Shown piece by piece: positions 1 to 11,900 of a stretch of DNA of 64,000 nt. The position numbers and the translations under genes are program-made. Positions within the stretch are counted from its first letter, which is position 1, and every line of letters starts with the position of its first letter. A model generated the notes under the pieces. The model was not told the origin of the DNA. It ran no database searches and saw only the letters and a list, made by a program, of their open reading frames with translations. The stretch covers positions 18,861,204 to 18,925,203 of the forward strand of contig CM042145.1 in assembly GCA_023376005.1 (NCBI GenBank), written 5' to 3'. Source of the DNA: Doryteuthis pealeii (lineage: Eukaryota; Mollusca; Cephalopoda; Myopsida; Loliginidae).

Positions 1-600
1 GGATTGTAGAATATGCTGACTCCACCTCTGTAAAGGGGTAAAATCCCTCCAATGGGGCCACCTGTTTGCTGTGGGTGGCAACCCGTGATGTTGGTGGCTG
101 AGCAGTCCATGACATGCAACACTCCATTGGCCCTTACTTGGGATAGACATGCAATGGGAGAGGACTCCTCCAATCAATCGACTGGTCATGTCAAGCCCTA
201 GCACCTATGTGATTGTTCTGACTGTATTGCCCTTATAGCAAACCCCCAACCTTTTTTATCATATATATGCTAGAAGGCAGTGGCTGAAGGTCTTAGTGTC
301 TTGGGTATGATATTAAACTGCATACAGTAGTGACATTCCAATTTTGGAGCTCTTGGGAATGTGGAGGACCCCTTCATTGCCATTACTCCCGAGTCCACTC
401 TGAACTGGAGGGGTAGTACATGTTAGGGTCCCATCTATGGATTAAATAGATCAAAAGATGAGTTTTTAAAATTGTGTTTAAAAAAAAATGAGTTTAAAAA
501 GAAGAATTGAATAGCCAACAAGAATGAAAACAAAACGTCTTTGGCATAAAATAACCCAACAAGGGTTGACATACCGTAAAATCCAACCACCCAAAGTTCA
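1..600 (+). repeat. Dispersed 550-600 bp repeat, family 1 (near full length)
   Basis: Recognised by blocks shared with many sites in the window: a CTGACTCCACCTCTG head, GGTAGTACATGTTAGGGTCCC near the middle, and an ATAACCCAACAAGG end, often followed by AAAC-rich sequence. Other copies or pieces lie at 2366, 4760, 10866, 13425, 17280, 21795, 27410, 31580, 45535, 54780, 54945 and 61790. The A-rich tail suggests a retroposon. No protein is encoded that I can recognise. Confidence 0.7.
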
Positions 601-1278
601 ACGCAATTGGTACATTTTTTCTGAAGTTTCTTTATCTTTCTAAAAAGACTTCAATGAAAAATAAAAATAATAACAGAAATAATGTCAACAATAGTAACAA
701 TACCAATATGACTGTAGTTATGAAGGAAAGGTACAAGGCAATTATAGAGTATATAATTGGATTAATAGTTCATTGGTTGTAGTGTTAAATGTGTTGTATA
801 CAAATGGTGTTTAAATGTCTGTAAGAGATACAACATGTGTTTGAAATGTATGCAAGAGTTCGTTAAACGGTAAGAGTTCGTAAATGGTTGCCAGAGACGT
901 TCGCTCGGCGGAGATATTAGGTATGTAGAGGTTTAAGAAACTTAACTCGTGTCATGTTGTCTCTGCAGTTGGTTCTGTGGTTGTTCCTTTAGTTCGTCTG
1001 GTCTTACCCTTTAGGTGGCAAGATAGTGTTTGTTGACCTTATTCGGCCGTTACTTGAAATGTTGTTCCCCAGTGCCAGCTAGTTGTGTTCCCTTTGCCTG
1101 TCGGAACTGTTCTGTCTAAATTTAGGGGTCTGCCCCTGGCGTCTGATTCCAGGAACTAATAGGGGCAGATAACCCAATTTCTTATAATAAAAATGAAAAT
1201 TAAGATCTTTAAAAATTTCTGTTTTGAATTATTTTTAATGAATTCTATAATGACGAGTATTTTTTTTATTTGTTTTAG

Positions 1279-1407
1279 CTGCAAATCCAATCTGAATTCA
1301 AACTGGAACTAGCCTATTTTAACGAGAAATTAAGTTTGTGGGAACCTTTAATAGAACCTGTAATGGAGAAAGAGAACATCTACCAACCATGGGAACTTCA
1401 AGTCAAG
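1279..1407 (+). pseudogene. Out-of-order duplicate of VPS13 exon 6
   Basis: Identical as far as I can see to exon 6 at 18729-18857: 43 codons, acceptor TTTTAG, donor GTAGGG, open frame with the WEPLIEPV motif. It precedes exons that should come before it, so in this position it cannot contribute to a normal transcript. It belongs to the duplicated block and is probably the other allele rather than a decayed gene. Confidence 0.8.
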
Positions 1408-1642
1408 GTAGGGACAGCTTTTTGATTTTAATCTTTTAAAATACTTGAATGAAAAAAAAGAAATTTTCAGATTTCTTACAAAAATATGTCAATAAATCTC
1501 AAGAAAAAAATATTTATTATACAAATAAAAATATTTTTTTATTTGTACTTTTCGGACTAAAATGTTTTAGTAGAAAATAAAATGCATTTAATATATACAT
1601 TTTTAAAAATAATAATGGATTTGTTTTTAAGGTTTAAAAAAA

Positions 1643-1888
1643 AGTTGTCGGGGCAGCCTAAAGTCGGTATCAGCCAATCAGCGAGGGAGTCTATCCCCTT
1701 TTCACTAGCGCTAGACCAAGGAGATTATTTTAGCGTCTGAGGTGGAGCGCCACACCTACCATCGGCTCCTTACTTTACTGCACAGATCCCTGTGCTACTC
1801 ATACGCTGAGTTGGCAAGGACCGGTATCGAACTAGGAACCTTGTGGTTTCTAGCCGAATGCTCTACCGACTGAGCTAACCCGGCCCGT
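1643..1888 (-). repeat. tRNA-Lys-like SINE (family S1)
   Basis: On the minus strand it starts with a tRNA-like head: A box around TTAGCTCAGTCGGTAGAGC, B box GTTCGATACC. The body has the shared GATGGTAGGTGTGGCGCTCC block and the AGCGCTAGTGAAAAGGGGAT block. The head resembles animal tRNA-Lys 5' halves, but no anticodon arm is intact, so this is not a tRNA gene. It is the twin of the copy at 19095-19340. Confidence 0.85.
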
Positions 1889-3127
1889 AAGGTTTAAAGT
1901 CGTATTTAATTTTAAAAAAAAGATATATTGACTTAACATTAAAAAAAAAACTATTATACATTGAACTTAGATGAATGATATAAAAAAAAAATTCCTTTTT
2001 CATTTGATGTATTTTATATTTTTATTTTGTTAGTCAATGAATGATTACATACTTTATTTTTCATAAGAAATGATTACTTTTTATATATCTAGGCTTCTCA
2101 AAAAAAGTTAAATTTTAAGAAGATTGAAGTCTAAAAAGATTTACCAAGTTATTTAGAGAAATTTTTAGATGAAGCATTTTTCTAGTATTATTTTATAATT
2201 AGTTTTACCCCATCTTATTACTACTGCTTTTCATCACAACACTTAAATTAAAACTATTAATTTCTCTGAATGTTTGAGATGAGGCTTTATAATTAGTATC
2301 ATTTGGATTATTTCTGTCTTTGATTTAATTGTCATTAAATATCATAGTGGTTTAATATAAATCAGGGGTCCCCAACCTTTACAGCCAAAGGGCAACAAGC
2401 TTATCTCTAGAGATTCATCCTAAGTATGACATTAAACTGCATTTTAGTGTGAGGTTCTAATCTAAAGCTCTGAGGGAGTGTGAAGTACCTCCACATTGTC
2501 ATTACACCCAGGTCCACTCTGACCCAGGACTGGTTGTACCTGTTAGGGTCCCATCTATGATTAGATAGATCAAAAAATGAGTGTTTTTTTTTAACTTGAA
2601 TACCCAACAAGAATGAATAAAACAAAAATGTCTTCAGCATAAAATAACCACAGGATTGACATGCGTAAATTCCAGCCAACTAGCATGAAGAGGATTCAGG
2701 GTTGCAATATTAAAAAGACAGAAAAAAACAAAAAAAACCCACAGCTAACTTCACAAAGTAGCAATCATAATTGTTGTGGAGTTTTAAGGGTCAAAAACTA
2801 AGACAAACGATGGTAACAATGTATACAATGTATTGAACAAAGGAGTAGAAATTTACAGCAAGAAAGTGGGATTGGTCTGACCAATACAGTTATGAGCTGA
2901 CTCGCATTTGCTTCGCCTCAAGCCACAATTGTTCCTGCTACTTATAGTAGCCGTCAGCGCATTCCATTTATATCAATAGTTATATCACCTATAACAATAA
3001 TTTATAATGAGACATCTAATGTTGACAAAAGGAGCACATCAGATAAGTTATGATTGACAGTTTGAATGCTTCAGTTTGGAGAACAACTGTTCACATGCAA
3101 TGTATTTGTGTCAAACAGGTTTCAACT

Positions 3128-3243
3128 ACGTTGGGTGTAGGGGATAAGGTTAGGGAATTTGTACTTACTTGCTGGGTGTAGGGGATAAGGTTAGGGAATT
3201 GACATTACTTGCTGGTGTGTAGGGGATAAGTTTAGGGAATTGT
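3128..3243 (+). repeat. About 39-bp minisatellite, three units
   Basis: Units share GGGTGTAGGGGATAAG followed by TTAGGGAATTG. The parallel array at 11640-11878 has six units, so the two copies differ in repeat number. Confidence 0.8.
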
Positions 3244-3479
3244 CCGAAGTATGTTGGTTCTTACAGAAAACCTGAGGAGTGGCAACAAGAATCTTGAACT
3301 TCAAATCTTCTGAACATTGAAACAGTTTCATCTGTAATTGTGATGCTACTTTTCACAGTTGACCTCAAAAGAGGAGAGAGTTACAATGAGCTTGAGGGCC
3401 CCTGATATAGTTATGAATTATGTAATTCTGTTACAATTCCATTATAAGAAGTATACATGTTTTTTTTTGGTTATTTCAG

Positions 3480-3598
3480 GCTGGTTTGAGAATGGAGTAT
3501 TTCTACTTCAACTTACAGAGACTGTTTCAAATTGATATTCAAAAGTTACAGATTCATCTCATGGCTATTATGGTCAGTTAGATGACAGCTGCAGTAAG
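3480..3598 (+). pseudogene. Indel-broken copy of VPS13 exon 2
   Basis: Aligned to 12120-12236 it is 119 instead of 117 bases, with one deletion and three insertions inside the exon. The acceptor TTTCAG and the donor are still present. The frame is lost after about 12 codons. Confidence 0.8.
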
Positions 3599-3689
3599 GT
3601 AGAGAAATGTAATAATTAATTGTTTATATATTTTTTTTCTTTTTTCAGAATTTTGTATCTCAATAGAGGTGCATATTATACATGAGTAT

Positions 3690-3960
3690 ATTATTTATTA
3701 AATAAATAAACAAAAGACTTAATGTGTTTTAGTGTCTTTATTTCAAACTCAATGCATGGAGAGAAATAGCTCACAGAGAGCACCATTTTCATCTGTCGTT
3801 CCGCTTGTTGAGCTAACTCTGATCTGTATTTTTTCTCACAATCAGATTGACAATCAGAGAACAGCTATAAGGTCAGCTAAGCCTTGCGGCTATTTTCCAT
3901 GACTCTTCTTCTAAAAGAAAAACCAGTTTCTTTTTGAAATTTATACTCTACAATAGTTAC
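3690..3960 (+). repeat. LTR-like repeat L1 (copy in block A')
   Basis: Counterpart of 12343-12606. It shares AATAAACAAAAGACTTAATG and the CAGATTGACAATCAGAGAAC-type segment, with extra indels. A second copy in the same block lies at about 5150-5400. Confidence 0.6.
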
Positions 3961-4119
3961 AGTACTTAAATATGCTAAAAAAAAAGGCAAAAGAATATTT
4001 AATGGATTCATGTTCTCTTATATCTTAAACAATCTGGAAAAGTCATAGATGAAAACCATAAACAAAATAAAGAAGAAATCTCACAATCAGTTACTTTATC
4101 TTTGTATTTGTTGTTTCAG

Positions 4120-4286
4120 ATCATCTACACCATGTGACTTGACATTTGGCCGAGTTTTGTGATTACCCAAGAAAAAGACAGAAATGAATTGTGAGGTTGA
4201 ATAAAATTTATATGCACATGTCTGCTTCTGTTCTTAACCTGATGCAAAATGTAATGGAAAGTTATCCATTCTGGAAAGAGCAACTG
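4120..4286 (+). pseudogene. Indel-broken copy of VPS13 exon 3
   Basis: Counterpart of 12786-12950, 167 instead of 165 bases. Single-base insertions break the frame near CTACACCATG, GAGTTTTG and TTGAATAAA. Confidence 0.8.
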
Positions 4287-5691
4287 GTAAGTAGTTTCAT
4301 TAAATATTCATTTATTTCTATTTTAATTAATCTGGTTAGTCCTCTTTTTTAGTTTTTCTCCTCGTTTAAGACATTCTATTGAAGTCAGTAAGTCTACTGT
4401 TGGTTTGGAATAACAGGCAGCTTAACTAAGTACAACTTAAGAAGTTCAAGACAGTTGGTATATAGAAATCAAGAATGACCCATCATGAATTTGGGTGATT
4501 TGGTCATTCCATTCCTTGAGTTCTGATTGGCTGCTTGACTTGCTTGATTTGAATGACATTGTGGAGTCTTATATATATCCTGTCATTCTGCAGTAGACTT
4601 TGTGACTATTCGGTTTGTATTTAGTTACAACCGTTTGTTGCTTGTTCTTCCCAGTTCGACGGTAATCGAACTTTAATTATTCTTCACATTCACCATATTT
4701 GAGGAGAGCACTTTTTTTGTTTTTTAAATGAAAAAAAAATCAAAATAAAAATGAACTCCAGCCCTGTCGCTGGGGCTTTAGAATACACTGACTGCACCTC
4801 TGCAAAGGGGTAAACCCCCCCCCAATAGGACACTTGGCCTGTGAGATGGAACCCGGATCCTTAAGGAGGAATTTTGGTGGATGAGCAGTCCAATGACAGG
4901 ATAACACTCCACTTTGACCCTTATTTAGGCTAGACGGGTGGTTGGAGAGGCCCCCTCCTAATCAATCACCTGGTCCACTCAAGCTTAGATATGATTGTCC
5001 CAACCCTTTGCCCTTTGGCAAACTTCTCACCTCTTTTATCATACTTATCTTCTTAACAGGCCGGTCTATTCTTCTATTCTATCTGGCTGATTCCTCTCTG
5101 ATTGTTTGGGTGTTTCTTGGGTTGGCTTCGACTTTTCCTTTCTTTCTTTTGTTCTTACAAATAAACAAAAGAACTTAATGTGTTTTAGATGTCTTTATTT
5201 CAAAATCAATGCATGGAGAGAAATAGCTCACAGGAAGACCCACCATTTTCAAACTCCTTGTCTACTCTGATCTGTAACTTGTTCTCACAATCAGATTGAC
5301 CAATCAGAGAACAGCTAATAGGTCAGCTAAGCTTGCTGGCTATTTTCCATGACTTCTTCTTCTAAAAGAAAAACCTGTTACTTTTTGATTTTACTCTACG
5401 TGGATAATTAATAGGCCCCTATTAATATGTAGCACTTTTCATTTGTGATAGCATTCTTTGGTTTGAATTTAATAATAATTAAATTCAAGACATATAGTGC
5501 TTATTTTTCATTTGAGTGAAAAATGGGATTTGTTACAATAGAAAAAAAAAAAAGAAAGAACAAAAAGGTAGTCAGTAAAAGGAATTTTTTTTATGAATTT
5601 TTTTGTAAAAATAATTTTTTTTAGTAAAAGAAATTCATAGTAGCATCACACACACACGCGCATCAACCATAGCCTGAATCATAGTAAAGTA

Positions 5692-5900
5692 AAGTATTGG
5701 GTGGCCTAATGGTCGGTACAGCCTATCACCGAGGAGTCTATCCCCCTTTCACTAGAGCAACTAGACCAAGGAGATTGTTTTTATTTGCGTCTGAGCGTGA
5801 ATGCCACGACCTACATCAGCTCCTTACTTTACTGCCACGAGCCCTGTGCTACTAATACGCTGAGTTGGCGAGGGCCAGGCGAGCTAGAACCTTTTGTTTA
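5692..5900 (-). repeat. Degraded tRNA-like SINE S1 in block A'
   Basis: Counterpart of 14400-14750 with many indels. It lacks the internal duplication seen there. Confidence 0.7.
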
Positions 5901-7017
5901 AGTCCTTTTATATGTTAATTTATGGACTACTAATAGACAGATCATCACCATTGAAATATGATCTCGCTGATGTAGTGAGATTCTTCCAAGCTGTAGCCTG
6001 TAGTGCTACAAGGGCAATTCTTTAAAGTGGAGTTTAACAGGTTCTGCAATTCAGAATGTTTCCTTCTCCAGACTGGTTGCCATACAAGGTTAAAGAGCCA
6101 ATATGCTCTACTATTAACCATAATTGGATAGATAGAGAATATTTAGATGCAATACCTTTCCAAAAGGTTTTGCAACTATGTGAAATGCAGACAGCCTCAT
6201 CCAGGATTTGAAATAAGTTGCCCATTTCTTTCCTACAATGATAACCATTACAACCACTAGTGCCCTTATATATGGCTTTCTAATGAGAAAGTAATTAAGA
6301 AAAAACTCCTTCAGCAATGAATATGATTACTCTTCATATGACAGCATCATGGTTAAGATTAAGATTACACATTTCCCCCCAGTACCAGAGTTTGGTGTTT
6401 GAACCTGGGTAAAAGTTAAGATTTAATGCTGCTTTTTTAGATAGACAGGCCATCTGTTGCATACCTCTTCATTACTTCTTTACTTTACTTCTTTCTTCTT
6501 ACTCTATTCTTCTGGCCGCTTTGGAATCTTATAACATCTTGTCTTGGGTCTGGAATCTTCTAAGGTCTGGTCTTCCGACTTGGGGATTTCTCTTATCAGA
6601 AGCCTGTGGTCATTGTCGTTTTTAGATAATAAAAGAGACTCGATTTACTTGATCTTATTTATTTTAAATCCCCACCAGACTCTCAGATAACAGGTTATAA
6701 ATTACCCCTTGGTCGCGACCTTCTCTGCTGAAATTTCTTTCTAAGGGAAAAGCTCTTAGGTTTAATATCCGGAAAAGGTTGATGATCAGTTGTATAATCT
6801 TCAAGCTCGATTACTTGATCATCTTTTTTCCTAACAACGCAATAAATATTAGGTATTCTAATAATTATGTAACACCTCCCCATTGGTACAAACAACCTTC
6901 TGGCTCAAATTCTCTCTATTTTTGTCTGTTCATACTAACTAAGCTTAGTAAATATGAATAATAATTTTCCTGAATAATTGTTGATTTGTTTTTATTTTAT
7001 TATTTATTTATTTCAAG

Positions 7018-7119
7018 CCTTCTGATAATTCTCATCCAAGATTCTCTCGACACCCACATACCAGCTATGGATGTGGAGAAGGTGATCAGAAAAATGGCTT
7101 GAATGGACTGCAATGGGAG
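7018..7119 (+). pseudogene. Indel-broken copy of VPS13 exon 4
   Basis: Counterpart of 15768-15873. The acceptor reads TTTCAAG instead of TTTCAG, and several bases are lost or gained in the exon. The donor GTTAGT remains. Confidence 0.75.
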
Positions 7120-7494
7120 GTTAGTTGAAAATATCTATATATCTATACATATATAAACGGTAGTTGGTGTGTATGTATGTAATGTACGTCCGGATGAATT
7201 TACAAAATACAACAATTAACGACAAAGTATATATATAACACATTAGATATCATTGGTCTTGCTTTTTGTGCAAAAATTATGAAAATTTGATTTATATTTC
7301 AAAATATTCAAGAATCAAAATATACATAGAAATAGCATTGAAATCTGCTTAAAATGTCAGCATAGTAAATCTCAAAAGTGAACAATCTATATAAGAGGGT
7401 TTCCTCCCTCTACCCAGGTGATGCTGTGTAGCCACTTCTAGTAAATTCGAGGTCTTTAAACTGTTGTATTCTTACTGTATTGATAATTGAATAT

Positions 7495-8075
7495 ATTAGT
7501 TCAGTCCAAGTATCCAATAGGCACCCCAAATCATCACTTAATGAAAGTTTCACATTTTAACTCATCGCCGTAACTTCCACTTCCAATTTTATAAACAGAA
7601 TGATTTAATCAGAAGTTTATGGAGATGTTGAACTCACAAAATTAATGAATAGATGGTTGGTACACGTAATCAAATTAAAATTCAATAGCAAATCTTTTTT
7701 AGATAATATTTTTAATCAGAAATTTATGAATATTTTTCAGCACTTATGATGATTTATTAAAAAAGAGAAAGAAGTTTTTATACTAAAATAGTTTTTACTT
7801 AATCAGAAGAGAAATGCAATTATGTTTATTTAAATAAAATACAGTTTTTATTTGCAAATATTTTATACTTATTTAAATAAAAGGATGTCGTTCAGAAAGT
7901 AGTATCGCAATTTGTAAAAGTTTGTTTTTGTCAGATCAGTATAATTGCAAAAATCGTCTGTTCGTTATTTTCAAATATTTGAAAGGAAAATACCGGTTGA
8001 GATGATTAAAATATGAACCTTTTATTAAGTTGATGATTTTGGGTGCTTATGGTTACTTGGTCTGAAGTTATTATA
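7495..8075 (+). repeat. Copy of 580-bp TIR element M2 in block A'
   Basis: Indel-rich counterpart of the element at 16270-16851. Confidence 0.6.
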
Positions 8076-8164
8076 GGGATTATTTAAAAATTACATTGTA
8101 TTTTTTTTTTATTCATACAGAACTGAGTTGATATAACTACTGGTTTAATTTGTATGTTTTGTAG

Positions 8165-8312
8165 GCCTACAATACTGGAAAAAAGTTTGTATCTGCAGGA
8201 GAACACATTGAAAAATTTAATATGTCAATTGGAGAATTAGATGCCGTTTTTGAAGTGGAAATCAAGGATACAGAGATTCTCTCTTGTTTCTCAAAACCTC
8301 CTTAGATGCCGA
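8165..8312 (+). pseudogene. Truncated copy of VPS13 exon 5
   Basis: Matches 16950 onward with indels. The match ends inside the exon at about the TTAGATGCC segment. Unrelated intron-like sequence follows, marking the right edge of the duplicate block. Confidence 0.75.
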
Positions 8313-8560
8313 ATTGGGAAATACAATAATTTTCAGCATCAAAAATTATATGTTAGCTACCACTTCAAATAAATGTTTACATAGTATATGGTGTGAATAA
8401 TTTGCATACCGGTTTTAATAAAACCATGTTTAATAAATAATTACTTAGTGTTAATGATTTCTAATATTATTGTTTTATTATCAAACATATTAAAAGCAAT
8501 CCTATGTATAATTTTATATTGAAAGCAATTGGAAAAAAGTAAAAATAAGTAATCTTTTTG
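8313..8560. other. Unassigned AT-rich intron
   Basis: AT-rich sequence with no splice-framed coding segment and no repeat I recognise. Confidence 0.5.
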
Positions 8561-8564
8561 TGTT

Positions 8565-8659
8565 CATATTTAAGTTCATTAGTCTTTCGAATTCAGTATA
8601 ATATTTGATTATATTAAAACTTAAATATTTGTGCCTGGGAGGCACACTTTTTTTGCTAG
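8565..8659 (+). mobile_element. Helitron-like 3' end fragment
   Basis: It matches the last 100 bp or so of the elements at 41610-42530 and 55224-55878. The terminal hairpin is GTGCC-TGGGA-GGCAC, followed by a T-rich spacer and a terminal CTAG with a T after it. The 5' part is missing or diverged. Confidence 0.6.
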
Positions 8660-8713
8660 TTTATATAATATAAATATTTAACGCTATATTCAATTTAAAT
8701 GTGTCTTTTGCAG

Positions 8714-8976
8714 TGGATATGTCTTTGAAAAAACTACGGTTTCATATTTGTCCTACCTACTTGAATTCATTGATGAAATTCATCAATGGATCAATAGAAA
8801 CCAATTATCAATCATCTGTGAACTCTCCAGTAAAGCCAACAAGTGATAACTCAAAACCTACAATCTTACATCCTAACGATTCTTCAAACCTGACTATCAG
8901 CTGTAAAATTGCTGACCCAGAAATTATATTCTTTGCTGACCCAGAAAAGAGATGCAGCCCTATCCTTGTCTTTAGG
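8714..8976 (+). CDS. VPS13A: VPS13 exon 1 of window
   Basis: Acceptor TTTTGCAG, donor GTAAGT. Begins with two bases of a split codon and ends on a codon boundary (88 codons touched). Encodes VDMSLKKLRFHICP, a serine/threonine-rich stretch, then DPEIIFFADPEK, which matches the EPEFIFVADLTR-type strand of human VPS13A. The preceding exon is not in the window. Confidence 0.9.
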
Positions 8977-11900
8977 GTAAGTCCTTTTGCTGTTTCTTTT
9001 TATCTTGTTCTTTTTACCATTATTATTATGTTAATTAGTGTTTACTATTATCATTTCTAATGCTGCTGCTATAAATATAGTCAGCGTGTGAAAAATGTAA
9101 ATGGAAAGGTAGATAAACCGGCACAAACAATTGATTCAATTGATATTTCATCTTTGATATATCCGGGTTAAGGGATATATTCTGAAGTTGGTATTTGGTA
9201 TATTATCACAGTAGTCGTTGGTGCGTCGAATAGCAATACATCTGCCGAGCAGTCGTGGTGTAGGTCTCGGTATAGATATAGGTGCCTGTACCAACACAGT
9301 GTCGACTATTTATACATGACACTGTCCAATCAGATTATAGTGAGGGGGTACCAAGGTATTTACATATTCATTATATCAATCTTTATTCATTAAAAGACAA
9401 TGAAGTTTTTTAATAGATAAAAGTGAAATATTAATTGAATCAATTGTTTGTGTTGGTTTATCTACCTTTTCATTTTTATTTTTCGTATTTTGTTGGATTT
9501 TTTCCAAACTATTTCTTTATATAGTCAGTATGTAATTAAGAGTTTGTGAATTCTTTTCTATTGAAACTAGTGATTTTCTTGTATTGTAAAACTTGTATTG
9601 TAGAATTAGTCTAAAAGAACTTTACAGTTCTGATCAGTTAATAATGTCATTAAATCCAGTCAAATTACTAGGGGGAGTCAAAAGTTTTTCAATAATATTG
9701 GTACATGCTAGTTTTTGGCACATATATCACATGAATGAAGCAGTTCAAGCCATGAAAGATATCTGCTATGGTTGGTAGTATTGTGGTAGTTGGTGTGCTA
9801 ACATGTTGTACATTACTTCACTTCCTGTGTAATGAAAGTTGCACAGATTAATGTGAATTTGAAAACTTATGCTTTACAAGTTTGAACTGGGCCATAACAC
9901 AGCAGAAGCAATTAAAAAAATGGAAGGTGCTCCCTGTGGTTATTAGTATTGTGGTAGTTGGTGTGCTGACACATTGTACTTTGCTTCACTCTATGTGTGA
10001 TTTGAAAGCTACATTGATAAACGTACAACATAGTCTAATTTGGGAACTTATACTTTATCAGTTTGAACTTGGCCATAATGTTACAGAGGCAACCAAAAAC
10101 ATTTGTTGCATGAAAGGTGAAGGCGCTGTCCAGTAACCAGATGGTTCAAGAAATTTCATTCAGGTTGCAAGAACCTTGATGATCAAGCAAGGTAGAGTAG
10201 GCCTTAAACTGTGTATTCCAAGGCTGTGCTCCAAGCCATAGAGGCAAATTTGGCAAGTAGCAGATGCTGCACTCACCTGATACTCTCTGTATCAGGTGAG
10301 TGTAGCATCTTCCAGTGTAGAGTGCTTTGTCTCCTTCATGACTTTGATAAAAGCATCCAAAGCTGTCAAAAGAACTTTTGACTCACCCTAGAATTTATCT
10401 AGGTGAATTTGTCTTTGGGAATTACTCAAACTTTCAGGAATAATTCAGTGAGTGAAGGATAGATAGAATTTTGGTACCAATACTTTAAATTTGGCCAGGA
10501 AATTGAAAATGATCAGTATTATGGAAGACCTTTGGCAAAGATACATACTGAATATGTGCAGGCTGTCAGGAAAGTGGCAATTGAAATCACAAAGATATGG
10601 AGATGCCACAGACTGTTCTGAAAGTATCCAACCATTATGAATATCTTGACTGCCCATTCACTATGTCTTGTGCAAGGTCTTTTAGTAAAACATCACATTG
10701 CCCAAGTCTATCATTTTCCTTGCAGTCCAGTTTTGGTTCCTATGAATTTTGATTTCTCCCAAAGTTTCCTTTTCATCTTTGAAAAATATTATTGAAGACA
10801 AGATCTGAAGAGACTGTCTTTGATTTTAATTGTCATTAAATATCATAGTGTGTTAATATAAATCAGGGGTCCCCAACCTTTACAGCCAAAGGGCCACAAA
10901 GCTTATCTCTAGAGGATTCATCCTAAGTATGACATTAAACTGCATTTAGTGGTGAGGTTCTAATTCTAGAGCTCTGAGGGAGTGTGAAGTACCCCTACAT
11001 TGTCATTACACCCAGGTCCACTCTGACCCAGACTGGTAGTACCTGTTAGGGTCCCATCTATGATTTAGATAGATAAAAAATGAGTTGTTTTTTTTTAACT
11101 TGAATACCCAACAAGAATGAATAAAACAAAAATGTCTTCAGCATAAAATAACCCAACAAGGATTGACATGCCGTAAATTCCAGCCAACTAGCCATGAAGA
11201 GGATTCAGGGTTGCAATATTAAAAAGACAGAAAAAAACAAAAAAAACCCACAGCTAACTTCACAAAGTAGCAATCATAATTGTTGTGGAGTTTTAAGGGT
11301 CAAAAACAAGACAAACGACTGGTAACAATGTATACAAATGTATTGAACAAAAGGAGTAGAAATTTACAGCAAGAAAGTGGAGATTGCGTCTGACCAATAC
11401 AGTTATGAGCTGACTCGCATTTGCTTCGCCTCAAGCCACAATTGTTCCTGCTACTTATAGTAGCCGTCAGCGCATTCCATTTATATCAATAGGTTATATC
11501 ACCTATAACAATAATTTATTAATGAGACATCTAATGTTGACAAAAGGAGCACATCAGATAAGTTATGATTTGACAGTTGTGAATGCTTCAGTTTGGAGAA
11601 CAACTGTTCACAGCATTATTTAGTGTCAAACAGGTTCACTACTTGCTGGGTGTAGGGGATAAGGTTATGGAATTGTACTTACTTGCTGGGTGTAGGGGAT
11701 AAGTGTTATGGAATTGTACTTACTTGCTTGGTGTAGGGGATAATGTTAGGGAATTGTACTTACTTGCTGGGTGTAGGGGATAATGTTAGGGAATTGTACT
11801 TACTTGCTTGGTGTAGGGGATAATGTTAGGGAATTGTACTTACTTGCTGGGTGTAGGGGATAAGTTTAGGGAATTGTCCGAGTATGTGGTTCTTACAGAA

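Larger units (their letters stand above)
1..2311 (+). other. Duplicate block D' (second copy of 17280-19740)
   Basis: The stretch matches 17280-19740 almost base for base, including a dispersed repeat, an exon, a minus-strand SINE and intron sequence. Differences are scattered substitutions plus a few indels, as between two haplotypes. The downstream copy has an extra internal duplication of about 170 bp near 17762-17960. The match stops at about 2311, where sequence switches to a copy of the region after 10812. The position is out of order for the gene, so I read this as an uncollapsed alternate haplotype. A real segmental duplication is the alternative. Confidence 0.85.
2312..8312 (+). other. 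Duplicate block A' (indel-rich copy of 10812-17100)
   Basis: This block repeats the same order of introns, repeats and exons 2-5 as 10812-17100. The differences are dominated by one- or two-base insertions and deletions, often but not only in homopolymers, and substitutions are comparatively rare. Every exon copy carries frame-breaking indels. That error spectrum is typical of unpolished long-read sequence and unlike neutral decay. It joins block D' at about 2311 through a CTGTCTTTGAT microhomology and ends inside the exon 5 copy at about 8312. Confidence 0.8.
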
